Source of the DNA: Scylla paramamosain | Taxonomy: Eukaryota; Arthropoda; Malacostraca; Decapoda; Portunidae | Length of the DNA: 64,000 nucleotides | NCBI RefSeq assembly: GCF_035594125.1 | Contig: NC_087197.1 | Coordinates: 6,597,352 to 6,661,351 of the forward strand | Direction: 5' to 3' | Shown: piece by piece, positions 33,459-46,334 of the stretch | Position numbering within the stretch: position 1 is the first letter of the stretch | Layout of the letters: every line of letters starts with the position of its first letter | Made by a program: the position numbers and the translations under genes | Notes under the pieces: generated by a model | Database searches by the model: none | Told to the model about the DNA's origin: nothing | Seen by the model: only the letters and a program-made list of their open reading frames with translations

Positions 33459-35644
33459 ACTTACATGATTTCAGTACCGAATTGCTAAGTCTCGATCCAC
33501 CGAATCCGGACGCTGTTAGTATTGAAAATATTTCTGAAGCCTTCAGATCGAGCAGTGAAATTATTCATGAAGCTGCTCGTAGGAACAGATGTGGACGTCT
33601 CGACCAGCAGGAAGAAACGTGGGACAGAACGTTGCCGCGCTGGAGAAGGATATTAGAAACAAATGATGCTAGGTTCATATGGAAGGCCATTAACTGGTCA
33701 GGGAATATTGATACGCACGAACACAGACAACCTGAAGACGATCAACTAAAGACCCATTTCGAGAGCTTGTTAAATAATGAGTGTCACACTAATAGTATTC
33801 GCACTGTATGTATAGATGACTCGACTCCAACGATACCCGTATTAGACGAACCTTTCACTGTACAAGAATTAGATAAAGTACTCAAGGATGTGAATGTTAG
33901 AAAAAGTTATGTTGGTATTTGTCCAGGAATTATGAGAGCTTTACCTGTTAACTGGATCATGTTCTTTTTACATATGTTTAACGTTGTTTTTCTTAATGTG
34001 TGTTATCCAGTTTCATGGGGTTGTAGCAAACTTTTTGTACTCTTCAAAGGAGGTAAAGACAGACTTGAATGTGGAAACTACAGAGGCATATCCATTATGA
34101 ATACATTGGCAAAATTGTATGATTACTTAATTTTGAACAGATTAAAACTATGGACAAGTATTGATAAATGTCAAGCAGGTGCTCAAAGCGGTCGAGGATG
34201 TGTCGAACAAATAATGACGTTAAGATTATTATGTGACCTGGCTAATTATAAGAAAAAGAAGCTGTATATGTTATTCATAGATTACAGCAAAGCATATGAT
34301 AGAGTGCCTCGAGGTAAATTGCTTGAATTGCTTAAATCACGTGGTTGTGGTAAGGTTATGTTGCGTGCTATACAAGCTATGTATTCCTGTACTCAAAGTG
34401 TGTTACGTTCTGCAACTATTGATGCCACTGTTGGAGTCCGCCAAGGATCTCCATCGAGTTGTCTCTTATTCACCATATACATGGATGAGGTGGTTAGGAT
34501 GATAAACAAGTGTGTAGATACAGATGGATTCTTGGGGAAACTACATACGCTCCTTCTTATGGATGACATGGTAATACTAGCTTCTTCTAAAGAAATATGT
34601 GTGAGAAAGTTAACCGCAGTGTTGGATTATTGCCAAGAATATGGAATGGTACTTAATGAAAAGAAAACAAAACTTATGGTAGTGCGAGGTACAGATGAAG
34701 ACAGATTGCCGTTAACTGTTCGTAACATCAAGATAGACTGTGTTCATAAGTATCTTTACCTTGGGGCATGGATTTGTGATGATGCAAAGATGAACACAAT
34801 ATTGGACCTTCACGAAACCGTGAATGAGATGCAACTCAATAAATTTGCAATTTTTTGTGCAGCAAATAACATTATGCCATATACATACAAGCGCAAAGTA
34901 TTTGATGCTGCTGTCACTTCTGCCCTTCTTTATAGCTCAGAAACATGGTTGACAAATAATCCTAGAAAGATAATTGTTCAATACAATAGAGCAGTAAAGA
35001 ACTTGCTAGGGGTAAGGAAATTTACAAGCCCCGACATGTGTCTTATTGAATCAGGTATTCCACCTGTACTTGATGTCATAGCAAAAAGGAGAAGGAAATT
35101 TCTAGAATCAAAGTTAAGGGAACCGAACGTTGAAGAACCATTCTATGTTGCATTTGAGTTGTGCAGAGTAGCTAATACTCCAGGGTATCAATTTGTGATG
35201 AAGGCACTACAGTATAGAGATAACGTAAATCCACTGGATATAGTCAAAATAAAAATTAGAGAAAAACCCGAGACGGCATCTAAGTATGTGGCGTACAGAT
35301 CAGTAATTAACCCTGAACTATCAGTACATCCAGTTTATGTCAGCAATGAGTTTGTCCCGGACTACAAAAGGCAGGCCCTTACGAGGCTTCGACTAATGTC
35401 ACATGATTTAAAAATTGAGACAGGTAGAAGGAATGGAATACCAGCAGAGTTGCGACTGTGTATGTGTGATAGTAATGCAGTACAAGATGAGTCTCATGTT
35501 TTGTTAAATTGTTCTTTGTCAAGGGACTGTAGGGCTAGATATAATATGTTGGATTTTAGTAGTTTTACCAGTTTAATGAAGTATAAGGGTAAATTAGGTA
35601 CTTTATGTGATTATGTTTGCGATGTGTTAAAGCTTTACGGCTAA
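33443..35644 (+). CDS. LINE reverse transcriptase ORF, LMDD active site
   Basis: 733 codons are open in the -1 frame relative to the endonuclease, overlapping it by 16 bases. There is no ATG at the start (GTG), so a frameshift or one lost base probably links the two. Motifs: 'LFKGGKDRLECGNYRGISI', 'LFIDYSKAYDRVPRGKL', 'GVRQGSPSSCLLFTIYMDE'. The catalytic box reads L-M-D-D at residues 372-375 instead of F/YADD, keeping both Asp. The thumb has 'YKYLGAWI'-type sequence (here 'YLYLGAWI') and 'LLYSSETW'. The tail contains C-x-C...H-x4-C ('CMCDSNAVQDESHVLLNC'), a common LINE zinc-knuckle. Confidence 0.8.
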   Translation: MEKSVNLHDFSTELLSLDPPNPDAVSIENISEAFRSSSEIIHEAARRNRCGRLDQQEETWDRTLPRWRRILETNDARFIWKAINWSGNIDTHEHRQPEDDQLKTHFESLLNNECHTNSIRTVCIDDSTPTIPVLDEPFTVQELDKVLKDVNVRKSYVGICPGIMRALPVNWIMFFLHMFNVVFLNVCYPVSWGCSKLFVLFKGGKDRLECGNYRGISIMNTLAKLYDYLILNRLKLWTSIDKCQAGAQSGRGCVEQIMTLRLLCDLANYKKKKLYMLFIDYSKAYDRVPRGKLLELLKSRGCGKVMLRAIQAMYSCTQSVLRSATIDATVGVRQGSPSSCLLFTIYMDEVVRMINKCVDTDGFLGKLHTLLLMDDMVILASSKEICVRKLTAVLDYCQEYGMVLNEKKTKLMVVRGTDEDRLPLTVRNIKIDCVHKYLYLGAWICDDAKMNTILDLHETVNEMQLNKFAIFCAANNIMPYTYKRKVFDAAVTSALLYSSETWLTNNPRKIIVQYNRAVKNLLGVRKFTSPDMCLIESGIPPVLDVIAKRRRKFLESKLREPNVEEPFYVAFELCRVANTPGYQFVMKALQYRDNVNPLDIVKIKIREKPETASKYVAYRSVINPELSVHPVYVSNEFVPDYKRQALTRLRLMSHDLKIETGRRNGIPAELRLCMCDSNAVQDESHVLLNCSLSRDCRARYNMLDFSSFTSLMKYKGKLGTLCDYVCDVLKLYG

Positions 35645-35857
35645 AATGTTCTTGTTTTTTAAAAGAAAGGGAGTTTGAATTTTTTAAGAGTTAAGTTTGG
35701 AGAAAGTTTGTTTTTGCAATGTGAATTGGTTAATTTTATCTGGACAGGATTTTTATTTGTAGCTCTTTTTATATGATATAATGATTTTAGTGAAATTATT
35801 TTTACTTTAAGCTTCTTGTAATCGCAAAATTCTGTCAATAAACTATAATAATAATCT

Positions 35858-36480
35858 CTCTCTCTCTCTGTCTCTCTCTCTCTCATGACCCTAATCACCC
35901 AACATCTTTTCTTCCTCTTCCTTCTCCTCTTCCTCCTCCTCCTCCTCCTCCTCCTCCTCCTCCTCCTCCTCCTCTTCCTCTTCCTTTTCTTCTTTTCCCT
36001 TCTTTCTTTCGTAACCAAGATTGCGCTGTAAAAGTTTTACATAAGACTAAAGGACAATAATGTCGAGCAATGATAATTATGATGATGATAATGATGATGA
36101 TTATGATGATGACGATGATGATGATAGTGGTGGTGGTGATGATGGTGGTGGTGGGTTTGGGAACAATAAAAGAATAAGGGTGATAAGAATGATGGTGATG
36201 ACAATGATGGCAATAATGCTTAGAGATGATGATAATGATGATGGTATTAATGATAATAATGGCCGCGATGATGAAGGCCCTTTCTCAGTATAGTCATTAG
36301 GATCATCATTGCCAGAATGACAAGAAAGAATGGTGATGACCTCGTGAAGATGGTGATGAGAGTGATGGTGATAATGATGCTAATGGTGGTGATGATGATG
36401 AAGAGGAGAATGATGATGATGATGATGATGATGATGATAGGGAGGAGGAGGAGGAGGGTGATAATAATGATGACAGTGAT
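35858..36480. repeat. (CT)n, (TCC)n and (GAT)n-rich block
   Basis: (CT)n occupies 35858-35884, (CCT)n about 35915-35990, and GAT/GGT-rich sequence 36065-36480. Long Asp-, Arg- or Ile-rich frames here are translated microsatellite. Confidence 0.9.
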
Positions 36481-37393
36481 GTGCATAATGAATATAATGA
36501 AGATAATGAGAAATGTTAATTGTATAATGATAACCCCTGTATTATTGTGTTACGCGTATCTGTACATTTCCTTAACTGACACATACAAAAATCTAATCAG
36601 TAATTTGCTCACTGTTTCCTGTAAGGCTTTGATCACTTACTGCCGCGCGGCGTCACCCCCAGTAAGTAGCGAGCCGAGGAAGAAGAAAGAAGCGGAGGTC
36701 CACCCAGGATAGCTGTTCCCGCATCACACAACTTACACGTTAATTTCTCACAGAATAAAGCAAAACACAACATATGTGTATAGAGACTCTAGACAGTATC
36801 CTAAAACATTTCTGGCCGCATCCAAATACTTTCAAGAGGCTGTAGTAGAAATTACACGGGTTTTAAGGATGCTTCCATGGTCCTAGTGACAGACTGGTAA
36901 GGTTTCTACACCATCAAAGGGAAAAGTAATCTTGAAAACCCGTGTGATTATCATTGTGGCCTTTGAAAACAGTCTGCTGTGAGAGCAAATCTTTTCAGAA
37001 TACAGGCACATAACCTGTCTTGATGAAAAACAAGTGCATTTATGATACCTGAGACTGCCTTATTACATTCCCCCAATGACTGTAATGTATCTTCTTTTTT
37101 TTTTTCGTAGCATTAGCCTCTCTCATTGGTGAAAACCTCCACACTACATGTATTACATGTATTACATTATTCTACTAGTCTCAAGTCGCTATTTAAAGTC
37201 TATATAAGCCTCAATAAATTCGAGAGCTGAGGTGGTGGCCTGATTCCCGTCAGCCAATCAGAGCGTTCTATTTTTTCCGTTTTCTTTCTTACTCTTCGTA
37301 AAACTGATGTATCTTTCAGTTGTTCTTACTTCTTGCCTCACGGTGTATTGGTAAGTAAATGTCTTCTACTGCTATTATAACCGTGATTCTATT

Positions 37394-37395
<2 letters not shown>
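36481..37395. other. Gene-free interval with a dispersed repeat
   Basis: From about 36820 to 37015 the sequence includes 'TGTGGCCTTTGAAAAC' then 'GAGAGCAAAT..TTCAGAATAC'. It is related to 29471-29528 in the right arm (and its mirror in the left arm), so it is a dispersed element, possibly a SINE or MITE. No gene is seen in the rest. Confidence 0.4.

Positions 37396-37473
<78 letters not shown>
37396..37473. repeat. (TA)n microsatellite
   Basis: A pure AT/TA tract of about 78 bases. Confidence 0.95.
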
Positions 37474-37474
<1 letters not shown>

Positions 37475-37922
37475 TTTTTTTTTCTTCTTTTTTTCTATCA
37501 TTACAACCAGTATTATGAGGGCTGCTCTGTTCTGAGTGACAATTACCTCAGCACAGCCTCGACCAATCAGCACCAAGTATTCAAGTCAGGTGATACCCTC
37601 TCCTCGCCGTCTCCTCAGCCATTCGCCCTGCGTCCGCTGATGTGATGTGATGGGTCTCCGGTTGTGTTGCAGCGGTGAGGTGGTGTTGCATCTTTCCTCA
37701 GCAGGCGTGTTGTGGTGGATTGCGGTGTGAAGGGAGAGGTGGATGTGAGTATGGCCTGGTGGTATATAGAGAGGAGTGGATAGTGGAAGAGAGCATATAT
37801 CTGCAGGGTTGGACCTCCTCTCTATTCATTAAAAACACATTGCAACATGATAGAGTACTTACTATAGAACATGTCTGTGATGTTTTCAATGTGGGGAAGT
37901 CTTTTGTAAGGCCGTAGTAATT
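37474..37922. other. Unassigned sequence upstream of the transposase
   Basis: A frame open from 37675 to 37917 contains several Cys ('CCIFPQQACCGGLRCEGRG') but matches no zinc ribbon I can name. It may be the missing N-terminal part of the Merlin element or unrelated. Confidence 0.2.
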
Positions 37923-38111
37923 AAATTAATAGCGCGCCGCCTCCAGAAACTAAGTCCACAATCATCCCTTCCGAGTGAAGCTACACAAATTAATAGCGCG
38001 CCGCCTCCAGAAACTAAGTCCACAATCATCCCTTCCGAGTGAAGCTACACAAATTAATAGCGCGCCGCCTCCAGAAACTAAGTCCACAATCATCCCTTCC
38101 GAGTGAAGCTA
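37923..38111. repeat. 64-bp tandem repeat, three near-perfect copies
   Basis: Copies contain 'AATAGCGCGCCGCCTCCAG', starting at 37931, 37995 and 38059, exactly 64 bases apart, and are essentially identical. The third copy breaks off at 38112, where the transposase domain begins. Confidence 0.95.
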
Positions 38112-38636
38112 GGCAAAATTGTTGAAATAGACGAATCCAAGTTTGGAAAAAGAAAATATGACATCGGTCGTCTCGTCGAGGGTCAGTGGGTGTTCGGGGG
38201 AGTGTGTCAGCAGACCCGACAGTGTTTCATGGTTCCCGTTGAAAAGAGGGACAGAGACACACTCCTGCACATCATCAAAAACCGTATTTTGCCCGGTAGC
38301 ATCATTATATCGGACTGCTGGAAGGTATACAGCTGTCTCGAGGACGAAGGATTCCGGCACCTGATAGTTAACCACTCGGTTAACTTTGTCGATCCTCTTG
38401 ACAAGAACACACACACAAACACCATCGAACGGCTGTGGAGGGAAGCAAAGGCTAAAGTGCCCCTATACGGACGCCGGAAGAAACATTTTGCTGGTTACCT
38501 GGCAAGGTCCATGTTTCTCATGGCCTACAAGGAAGAGAATAAACGCTTCCATGCATTTCTCCTTGAGGCAGCTTCCCTGTATAGCCCGTATGACGCTCTC
38601 CGTTCTCAGGAGACAGCTGCTGCACAGTCTTCCTAA
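38105..38636 (+). CDS. Merlin/ISXO2-like transposase catalytic domain
   Basis: About 176 codons are open up to TAA at 38636. The fold signature is clear: 'KIVEIDESKFGKRKYDIG', 'GGV', 'CFMVPVEKRDRDTL', 'IISDCWKVYSCL', 'VNHSVNFVDP' and 'HTNTIERLWREAK'. Counting from the codon at 38103, the DDE triad falls at D10, D71 and E109, all present. By family knowledge this is the ISXO2/IS1595-type domain of Merlin DNA transposons, which cut and paste the element. The N-terminal zinc-binding and helix-turn-helix parts are not found upstream and there is no ATG at the domain start. It is either 5'-truncated, an exon of a spliced gene, or a domesticated piece. No terminal inverted repeats were identified. 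Confidence 0.75.
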
Positions 38637-38789
38637 TTTGGTAAGTTTGTTATTTATTACGTATTTTCTAATATCTCCACACCAACCGTAAACGTAAGTC
38701 ACATTGATGAATTTCTTATTATATTATCATAATATCGGGAGTTTTTGGGGGGAGGAGGTATAAAAGAGCTACAAATGCATTTTTTCAAT

Positions 38790-39175
38790 CTAGGGAAATT
38801 TCCCTAGGTACTGTGCTGTTATTGCGTGGCTAAGTTACTATCGCATGGCTAGGTTACTAGCCAAGGATATAAGTTAGGTTAGGTTAGTAACCTTAGGGGG
38901 GGTCCAGGGGGCGCAGCCCCCCAGTTAGGTTAGGTTAAGGTTAGGTTAGGTTAGTAACCTTAGAGGGTGGGTCCAGGGGGGGCGCAGCCCCCCGGTTAGG
39001 TTAAGTTAAGGTTAGGTTAATAACCTTAGGGGGGTCCAGGGGGGGCGCAGCCCCCCCGGCAAGGTTAGGTTAGGTTAGGTATATAATTATTCTGGCGTAT
39101 TGGTTGAAACTTAAATTTTATCCCTAACTTTTTTATTCTAGGGAAATTTCTAGGGAAATTTACCTAAATTTCCAA
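38790..39175. repeat. TTAGG tracts alternating with G-run/C-run hairpins
   Basis: An exact 18-bp palindrome, CTAGGGAAATTTCCCTAG (38790-38807), opens the block and a related 'CTAGGGAAATTT' pair closes it near 39140-39160. Between them, three units of about 65 bases each combine 'GTTAGGTTAGG', 'TAACCTTA', a run of G's, 'GTCCAGGGGG', 'GCGCAGCCCCCC'. Each G-run/GCGCA/C-run can form a tight hairpin. Confidence 0.8.
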
Positions 39176-39720
39176 AGTCCATTTATCGCTCTTTTATGTC
39201 TCCCCGCCCAAAAAAAAACCCGATTCCCCACAGGCCCCCAAGCTTGTTGGGGAGGGTGGGGGGGTGGGATGGAGGAAAAGGGGGAGGTCCAACCCTGCAG
39301 TTTAACCGAAGAGAGATGTGGAGAGTAGGAAGGTGGAAGGGGGAGGTGGAGGTGGCTATGGCGAACGTGACTGGGTCAAGGTGGTGGTTGTGGTGGTGTT
39401 TAGTATGTGTGTGGTTGTAGAGGATGGAAGTTGTTTGCCTAACTAGGGTGATAGTGGTGGTAGTTACGGTGTGGGGGAGGTTGGAATGGTGGTAGAAGAA
39501 TGTTGGTAGTGATGGTGAAAGTGGCTTGTGGTAAAGGTGGTTGTGATTGTTGGGGATGGTGGTGGTTTTGTAATAGTGGTAGGGATATCGGACGTAACGG
39601 TGTTGTGGTTGTTGGGTGCGGTTGAGGGCTGGGGTGGTGGTGGTGGTGGTGATGATGGTGATGCTACGGTTGTCAAGCAAACAGATGTCACTCGTTTCTC
39701 TCGTTTCACCTCCGTTTCAG
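39176..39720. other. GT/GGT-rich sequence without a gene
   Basis: Purine and GGT-rich low-complexity sequence. Frames on either strand are Val/Gly- or Pro/Thr-rich and not convincing. Confidence 0.4.
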
Positions 39721-39825
39721 GCCTTCCTTCTCTCCCCTCCCCTCTGATCCCGCTCCCTTCCTCCCCTGCCCGCCAACCTCTCCCCACTCTTCCTCGCCTG
39801 CTCTCCCCTGTTCCTCGTGTTCCAG
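39721..39825 (+). other. Candidate 105-base exon with good splice sites
   Basis: A pyrimidine-rich tract ends in 'CCTCCGTTTCAG' at 39720 and the segment ends 'GTTCCAG' followed by GTGAGTG at 39826. Both match splice consensus well, and the length is 35 codons. One frame is open and Pro/Leu-rich ('LPSSPARQPLPTLPRLL'). No neighbouring exon is found, so it may be a chance pairing or a UTR exon. Confidence 0.3.
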
Positions 39826-40025
39826 GTGAGTGTTACCTTATCTGAGTTAATATATAATGTTTTTTATTTGAGATCGAAGCTCCACGTAATGAAAGGTAGA
39901 AATCTGTGGTTTTGATTACTATCATTGGACTGTTTATGTAAACTTACAATACAAAATTAATTTTATTGGGAAATGAGTGTATATTTAAACAATTCCATCT
40001 ATATAATGACTTGTGTGATGTGACA

Positions 40026-40030
<5 letters not shown>

Positions 40031-40099
<69 letters not shown>
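40031..40099. repeat. (GA)n microsatellite
   Basis: A pure GA tract of about 69 bases. Confidence 0.95.
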
Positions 40100-40101
<2 letters not shown>

Positions 40102-40212
40102 ATAATATTAGTAAATGAGGCTGAATTTTAACGTTATTGACTCTTTGATAATGAAAATTAGATGACTGAAATTGCAGTTAAGTTGAGAAGTTGAGCAAAT
40201 AAATATGAGCAG

Positions 40213-40675
40213 GTTGTCTGTCTGTCCGTCTTTCAATCAATCAAACAGTCAGTCTGTTGATGGAGGAATGGTGGAGAGAGCAGCCTGTGTCTGTCTGTCT
40301 GTCTTTCATTCACTCAATCAGTCAGTCAGTTGATGGAAGACTGGTGGAGAGAGCAGCCTGTGTTTGTCTGTCTGTCTTTCATTCACTCAATCAGTCAGTC
40401 AGCCAGTTGATGGAAGACTGGTGGAGACAGCAGCCTGTGTTTGTCTGTCTGTCTTTCATTCACTCAATCAGTCAGTCAGTCAGTCAGTTGATGGAAAACT
40501 GGTGGAGAGAGCAGCCTGTGTTTGTCTGTCTGTCTTTCATTCACTCAATCAGTCAGTCAGTCTGTTGATAGAAGACTGGTAGAGAGAGCAGCCTGTGTTT
40601 GTCTGTCTGTCTTTCAGTCAGTCCGTCAATCTGCTGATGGAGGACCGGTGGAGAGAGCAATCTGTGTCTGTCTGC
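40213..40675. repeat. Tandem repeat, about 75-bp unit, six copies
   Basis: Copies carry 'GTTGATGGAAGACTGGTGGA', 'GAGAGCAGCCTGTGTTTGTC' and 'TTTCATTCACTCAATCAG', at about 40257, 40330, 40406, 40489, 40564 and 40632. Unit length varies by 4-base steps because an internal (CAGT)n changes length. Confidence 0.9.
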
Positions 40676-40971
40676 CAACGTGATTCTTGCCTCCATTGTT
40701 TCATTACATATGAAAAATACAAGAACGGGAAATATTGGTTTTATTTATCAATTGACTGATGTGTGGTGGTGATGGTGGTGGAAATAGTAATATTTAGGTG
40801 TTTAACATAATAGGGAATGAAGGTAATGTGTATGCGCTGGTGGCTTGAAAGTAACAAGTGGTGATAAAAGTTGGTGGTTTGAGGTGGTGGCAGGGCCTGT
40901 TACCACCTTCACTGTCCCAAGTCAAGGAGGGAGTCACTTCATTATTGTTACAGCTGGTATTTAACTGACCT

Positions 40972-40973
<2 letters not shown>

Positions 40974-41065
<92 letters not shown>
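40974..41065. repeat. (CT)n microsatellite
   Basis: A pure CT tract of about 92 bases. Confidence 0.95.
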
Positions 41066-42547
<1,482 letters not shown>

Positions 42548-42777
42548 TCACCTCACCTCAGCCCACAGCACCACAGTATGTTTATGAGCCCACAGTGACT
42601 CCCCACAGCCCCTCATCAATAAGTGACCCCCTCACACACACACACATTCTCAGCATTACATACACAAACGCTGCATCTTGTACAGTGCCTACAATAAAAA
42701 ATGGACACACAAAATGGACAAACTTAATTTTGTTCTGTCCTGCGTGAATGTAGTGAGGCTCAACATGTACAAGTGAA

Positions 42778-43735
42778 CAGTGAACTGCATTTCTGTTAGT
42801 AAATTTGCGGATGACACAAAGATAGGTAGATCAATTAGGTCAGAATCGGATGTCATCGCCTTGCAGGCAGATTTAGATAGAATGAATGAATGGACGGATA
42901 GATGGCAAATGCAATTTAATATCAATAAATGCAAAGTACTTAGCGTAGGTAGAGGAAACCCACACAATAGGTACACATTAAACAACTAAACTCTGGTAGG
43001 TACAGGGTACGAGAGAGATTTAGGAGTTATAGTTAGCTCTGAACTCCGTCTAGGGAAACAATGCATAGAAGCCAGAAACAGGGCAAATAGGGTACTAGGA
43101 TTAATTTTTAGGAGTGTTAAAAGTAGAAGGCCGGAAGTAATATTAAAGTTATACTTGGCGCTGGTCAAACCTCATCTAGACTACGCTGTGCAGTTCTGGT
43201 CCCCACATTACAGAAAAGATATAGGTCTATTAGAATCAGTACAGAGGAGAATAACTAAAAGGATACAGGGGATGAGGAGTATTCCTTGTGAGGCGAGATT
43301 GAAGCTATTAAATTTACATTCTTTAGAGAGACGTAGGTTAAGAGGGGACCTAATGTAAGACCTGATGTAAGACCTGATGTAAAGACCTGATGTATTTAAG
43401 TGGTATAAGGGTTATAACAAGGGGGGATGTAATCAAAATTCTTAGGATCAGCAACCAGGGTAGAACAAGAAATAACGGGTTCAAGCTTGAAAAATTTAGG
43501 TTCAGGAAGGAGATAGGAAAAAACTGGTTCTCAAATAGAGTGGTAGATGAGTGAAACGGACTCATCATGTTGTTAGTGCTAGGACACTAGAGAGCTTTAA
43601 GAGATTAGACAAGTTTATGGATGGGGATAATAGATGGAAATAAGTAGGTATATTTCATACAGGGACTGCCATGTGTAAGCCTGGTCGCTTCTTGCAGCTT
43701 CCCTTATTTCTTATATTCTTATGTTCTTATGATTG
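42778..43735 (+). mobile_element. CR1-like LINE, 3' fragment
   Basis: The fragment starts only a few codons before the RT catalytic box ('VSKFADDTKIG') and continues with 'DRWQMQFNINKCKVLSVG', 'ERDLGVIV' and 'LVKPHLDYAVQFWSPHYRKD', classic CR1-group RT sequence. Stops near 42988 and 43358 and later frame loss make it a pseudogene. It ends with octamer-like 'TTCTTATATTCTTATG' repeats (about 43708-43730), the kind of 3' tail CR1 elements have. Confidence 0.85.
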
Positions 43736-43956
43736 ATGGACTTCATTAATGAAACACCTTGGAAAAGTAACCTGTTCATTGCTTTCCGTGCTTGTGAGGC
43801 AACGCTTCATCAGCAATGGCAGCAGCTGTCAAGAGTTGGTGTGGTAGGTGGTGGGTGGCGCGGCACCTCGTGGAGTAAGGCTGGAGGTGACAGGCCACGG
43901 GTGGAGCTTCCTTGATCTGTGCACCAGCCAAGGGCAACAAAATGATATAAAAACAA

Positions 43957-44130
43957 TAAATCAACAAAAATGCCCACTGAAATGCCAGTCCCCGAATAGA
44001 GTCCGAAGCGGTAGTCAAAAATTGAAGGATAAGTCTGTTGAAGCCTCCCACCTGAAAGAGTTCGTCACAGGAAGGAGGGAATACAGAAGCCAGCAGGGAG
44101 TTCCAGAGTTTACCAGAGAAAGGGAAGAAT
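43957..44130 (-). mobile_element. X-like LINE 3' end, antisense
   Basis: Read on the minus strand this is the 3' end of the LINE family at 8327-13130, including 'CTGGCATTTCAGTGGGCATT' and the last coding stretch ('FSGKLWNS'). Going upstream in the element it passes directly into the 56-bp minisatellite. Confidence 0.85.
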
Positions 44131-45065
44131 GACTAAGGAAACTGGTTAACTCTTGCATTGGTGAGGTGGACAAAATAGTGATGAATGACTGAGAATACTG
44201 GTTAACTCTTGCATTGGGGAGGTGGACAGAATAGTGGTGAATGACTGAGAATACTGGTTAACTCTTGCATTGGGGAGGTGGACAGAATAGTGGTGAATGA
44301 CTGAGAATACTGGTTAACTCTTGCATTGGGGAGGTGGACAGAATAGTGGTGAATGGCTGAGAATACTGGTTAACTCTTGCATTGGGGAGGTGGACAGAAT
44401 AGTGATGAATGATTGAGAATACTGGTTAACTCTTGCATTGGGGAGGTGGACAGAACAGTGATGAATGACTGAGAATACTGGTTAGCTCTTGAATTGGGGA
44501 GGTGGATAGAATAGTGATGAATGACTGAGAATGCTGGTTAAGTCTTGCATTGGGGAGGTGGACAGAATAGTGGTGAATGACTGAGAATACTGGTTAACTC
44601 TTGCATTGGGGAGGTGGACAGAATAGTGGTGAATGACTGAGAATACTGGTTAACTCTTGCATTGGGGAGGTGGACAGAATAGTGGTGAATGACTGAGAAT
44701 ACTGGTTAACTCTTGCATTGGGGAGGTGGACAGAATAGTGGTGAATGGCTGAGAATACTGGTTAACTCTTGCATTGGCGAGGTGGACAGAATAGCGGTGA
44801 ATGACTGAGAATACTGGTTAACTCTTGCATTGGGGAGGTGGACAGAACAGTGATGAATGACTGAGAATACTGGTTAACTCTTGAATTGGGGAAGTGGACA
44901 GAATAGTGGTGAATGACTGAGAATGCTAGTTATGTCTTGCATTGGGGAGGTGGACAGAATAGTGGTGAATGACTGATATTACTGGTTAACTCTTGCATTG
45001 GGGAGGTGGACAGAATAGTAGTGAATGATTGAGAATACTGGTTAACTTTTGCATTGGGAAATACT
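44130..45065. repeat. 56-bp minisatellite derived from LINE coding sequence
   Basis: About 16-17 copies of a 56-base unit ('CTGGTTAACTCTTGCATTGG', 'GGAGGTGGACAGAATAGTGG', 'TGAATGACTGAGAATA'). The unit is the reverse complement of LINE sequence 11052-11107 (peptide 'SVHLSNARVNQYSQSF'). The array is in phase with the antisense LINE end at its left edge. Confidence 0.95.
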
Positions 45066-46318
<1,253 letters not shown>

Positions 46319-46334
46319 GTATATTCTCTCTCTC

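Larger units (their letters stand above)
31529..35857 (+). mobile_element. Nearly complete LINE with ORF1, EN and RT
   Basis: A 5' UTR of about 340 bases is followed by ORF1 (31869), endonuclease (to 33458) and RT (33443-35644), then a 3' UTR of about 210 bases with AATAAA near 35839. (CT)n lies on both sides, as if the element had inserted into a CT microsatellite. All domains are open; the only break is a -1 frame change with a short overlap between endonuclease and RT. The RT belongs to an invertebrate family with an LMDD active site; I do not know its clade name. Confidence 0.8.

Noticed and set aside
33436..33460. Programmed -1 frameshift site between EN and RT
   Set aside because: No X-XXY-YYZ heptamer in the right frame is seen; a single-base loss is the simpler explanation, though other copies should be compared.
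36060..36712. Asp-, Met- or Ile-rich frames
   Set aside because: They are encoded by GAT/GGT-type microsatellite DNA.
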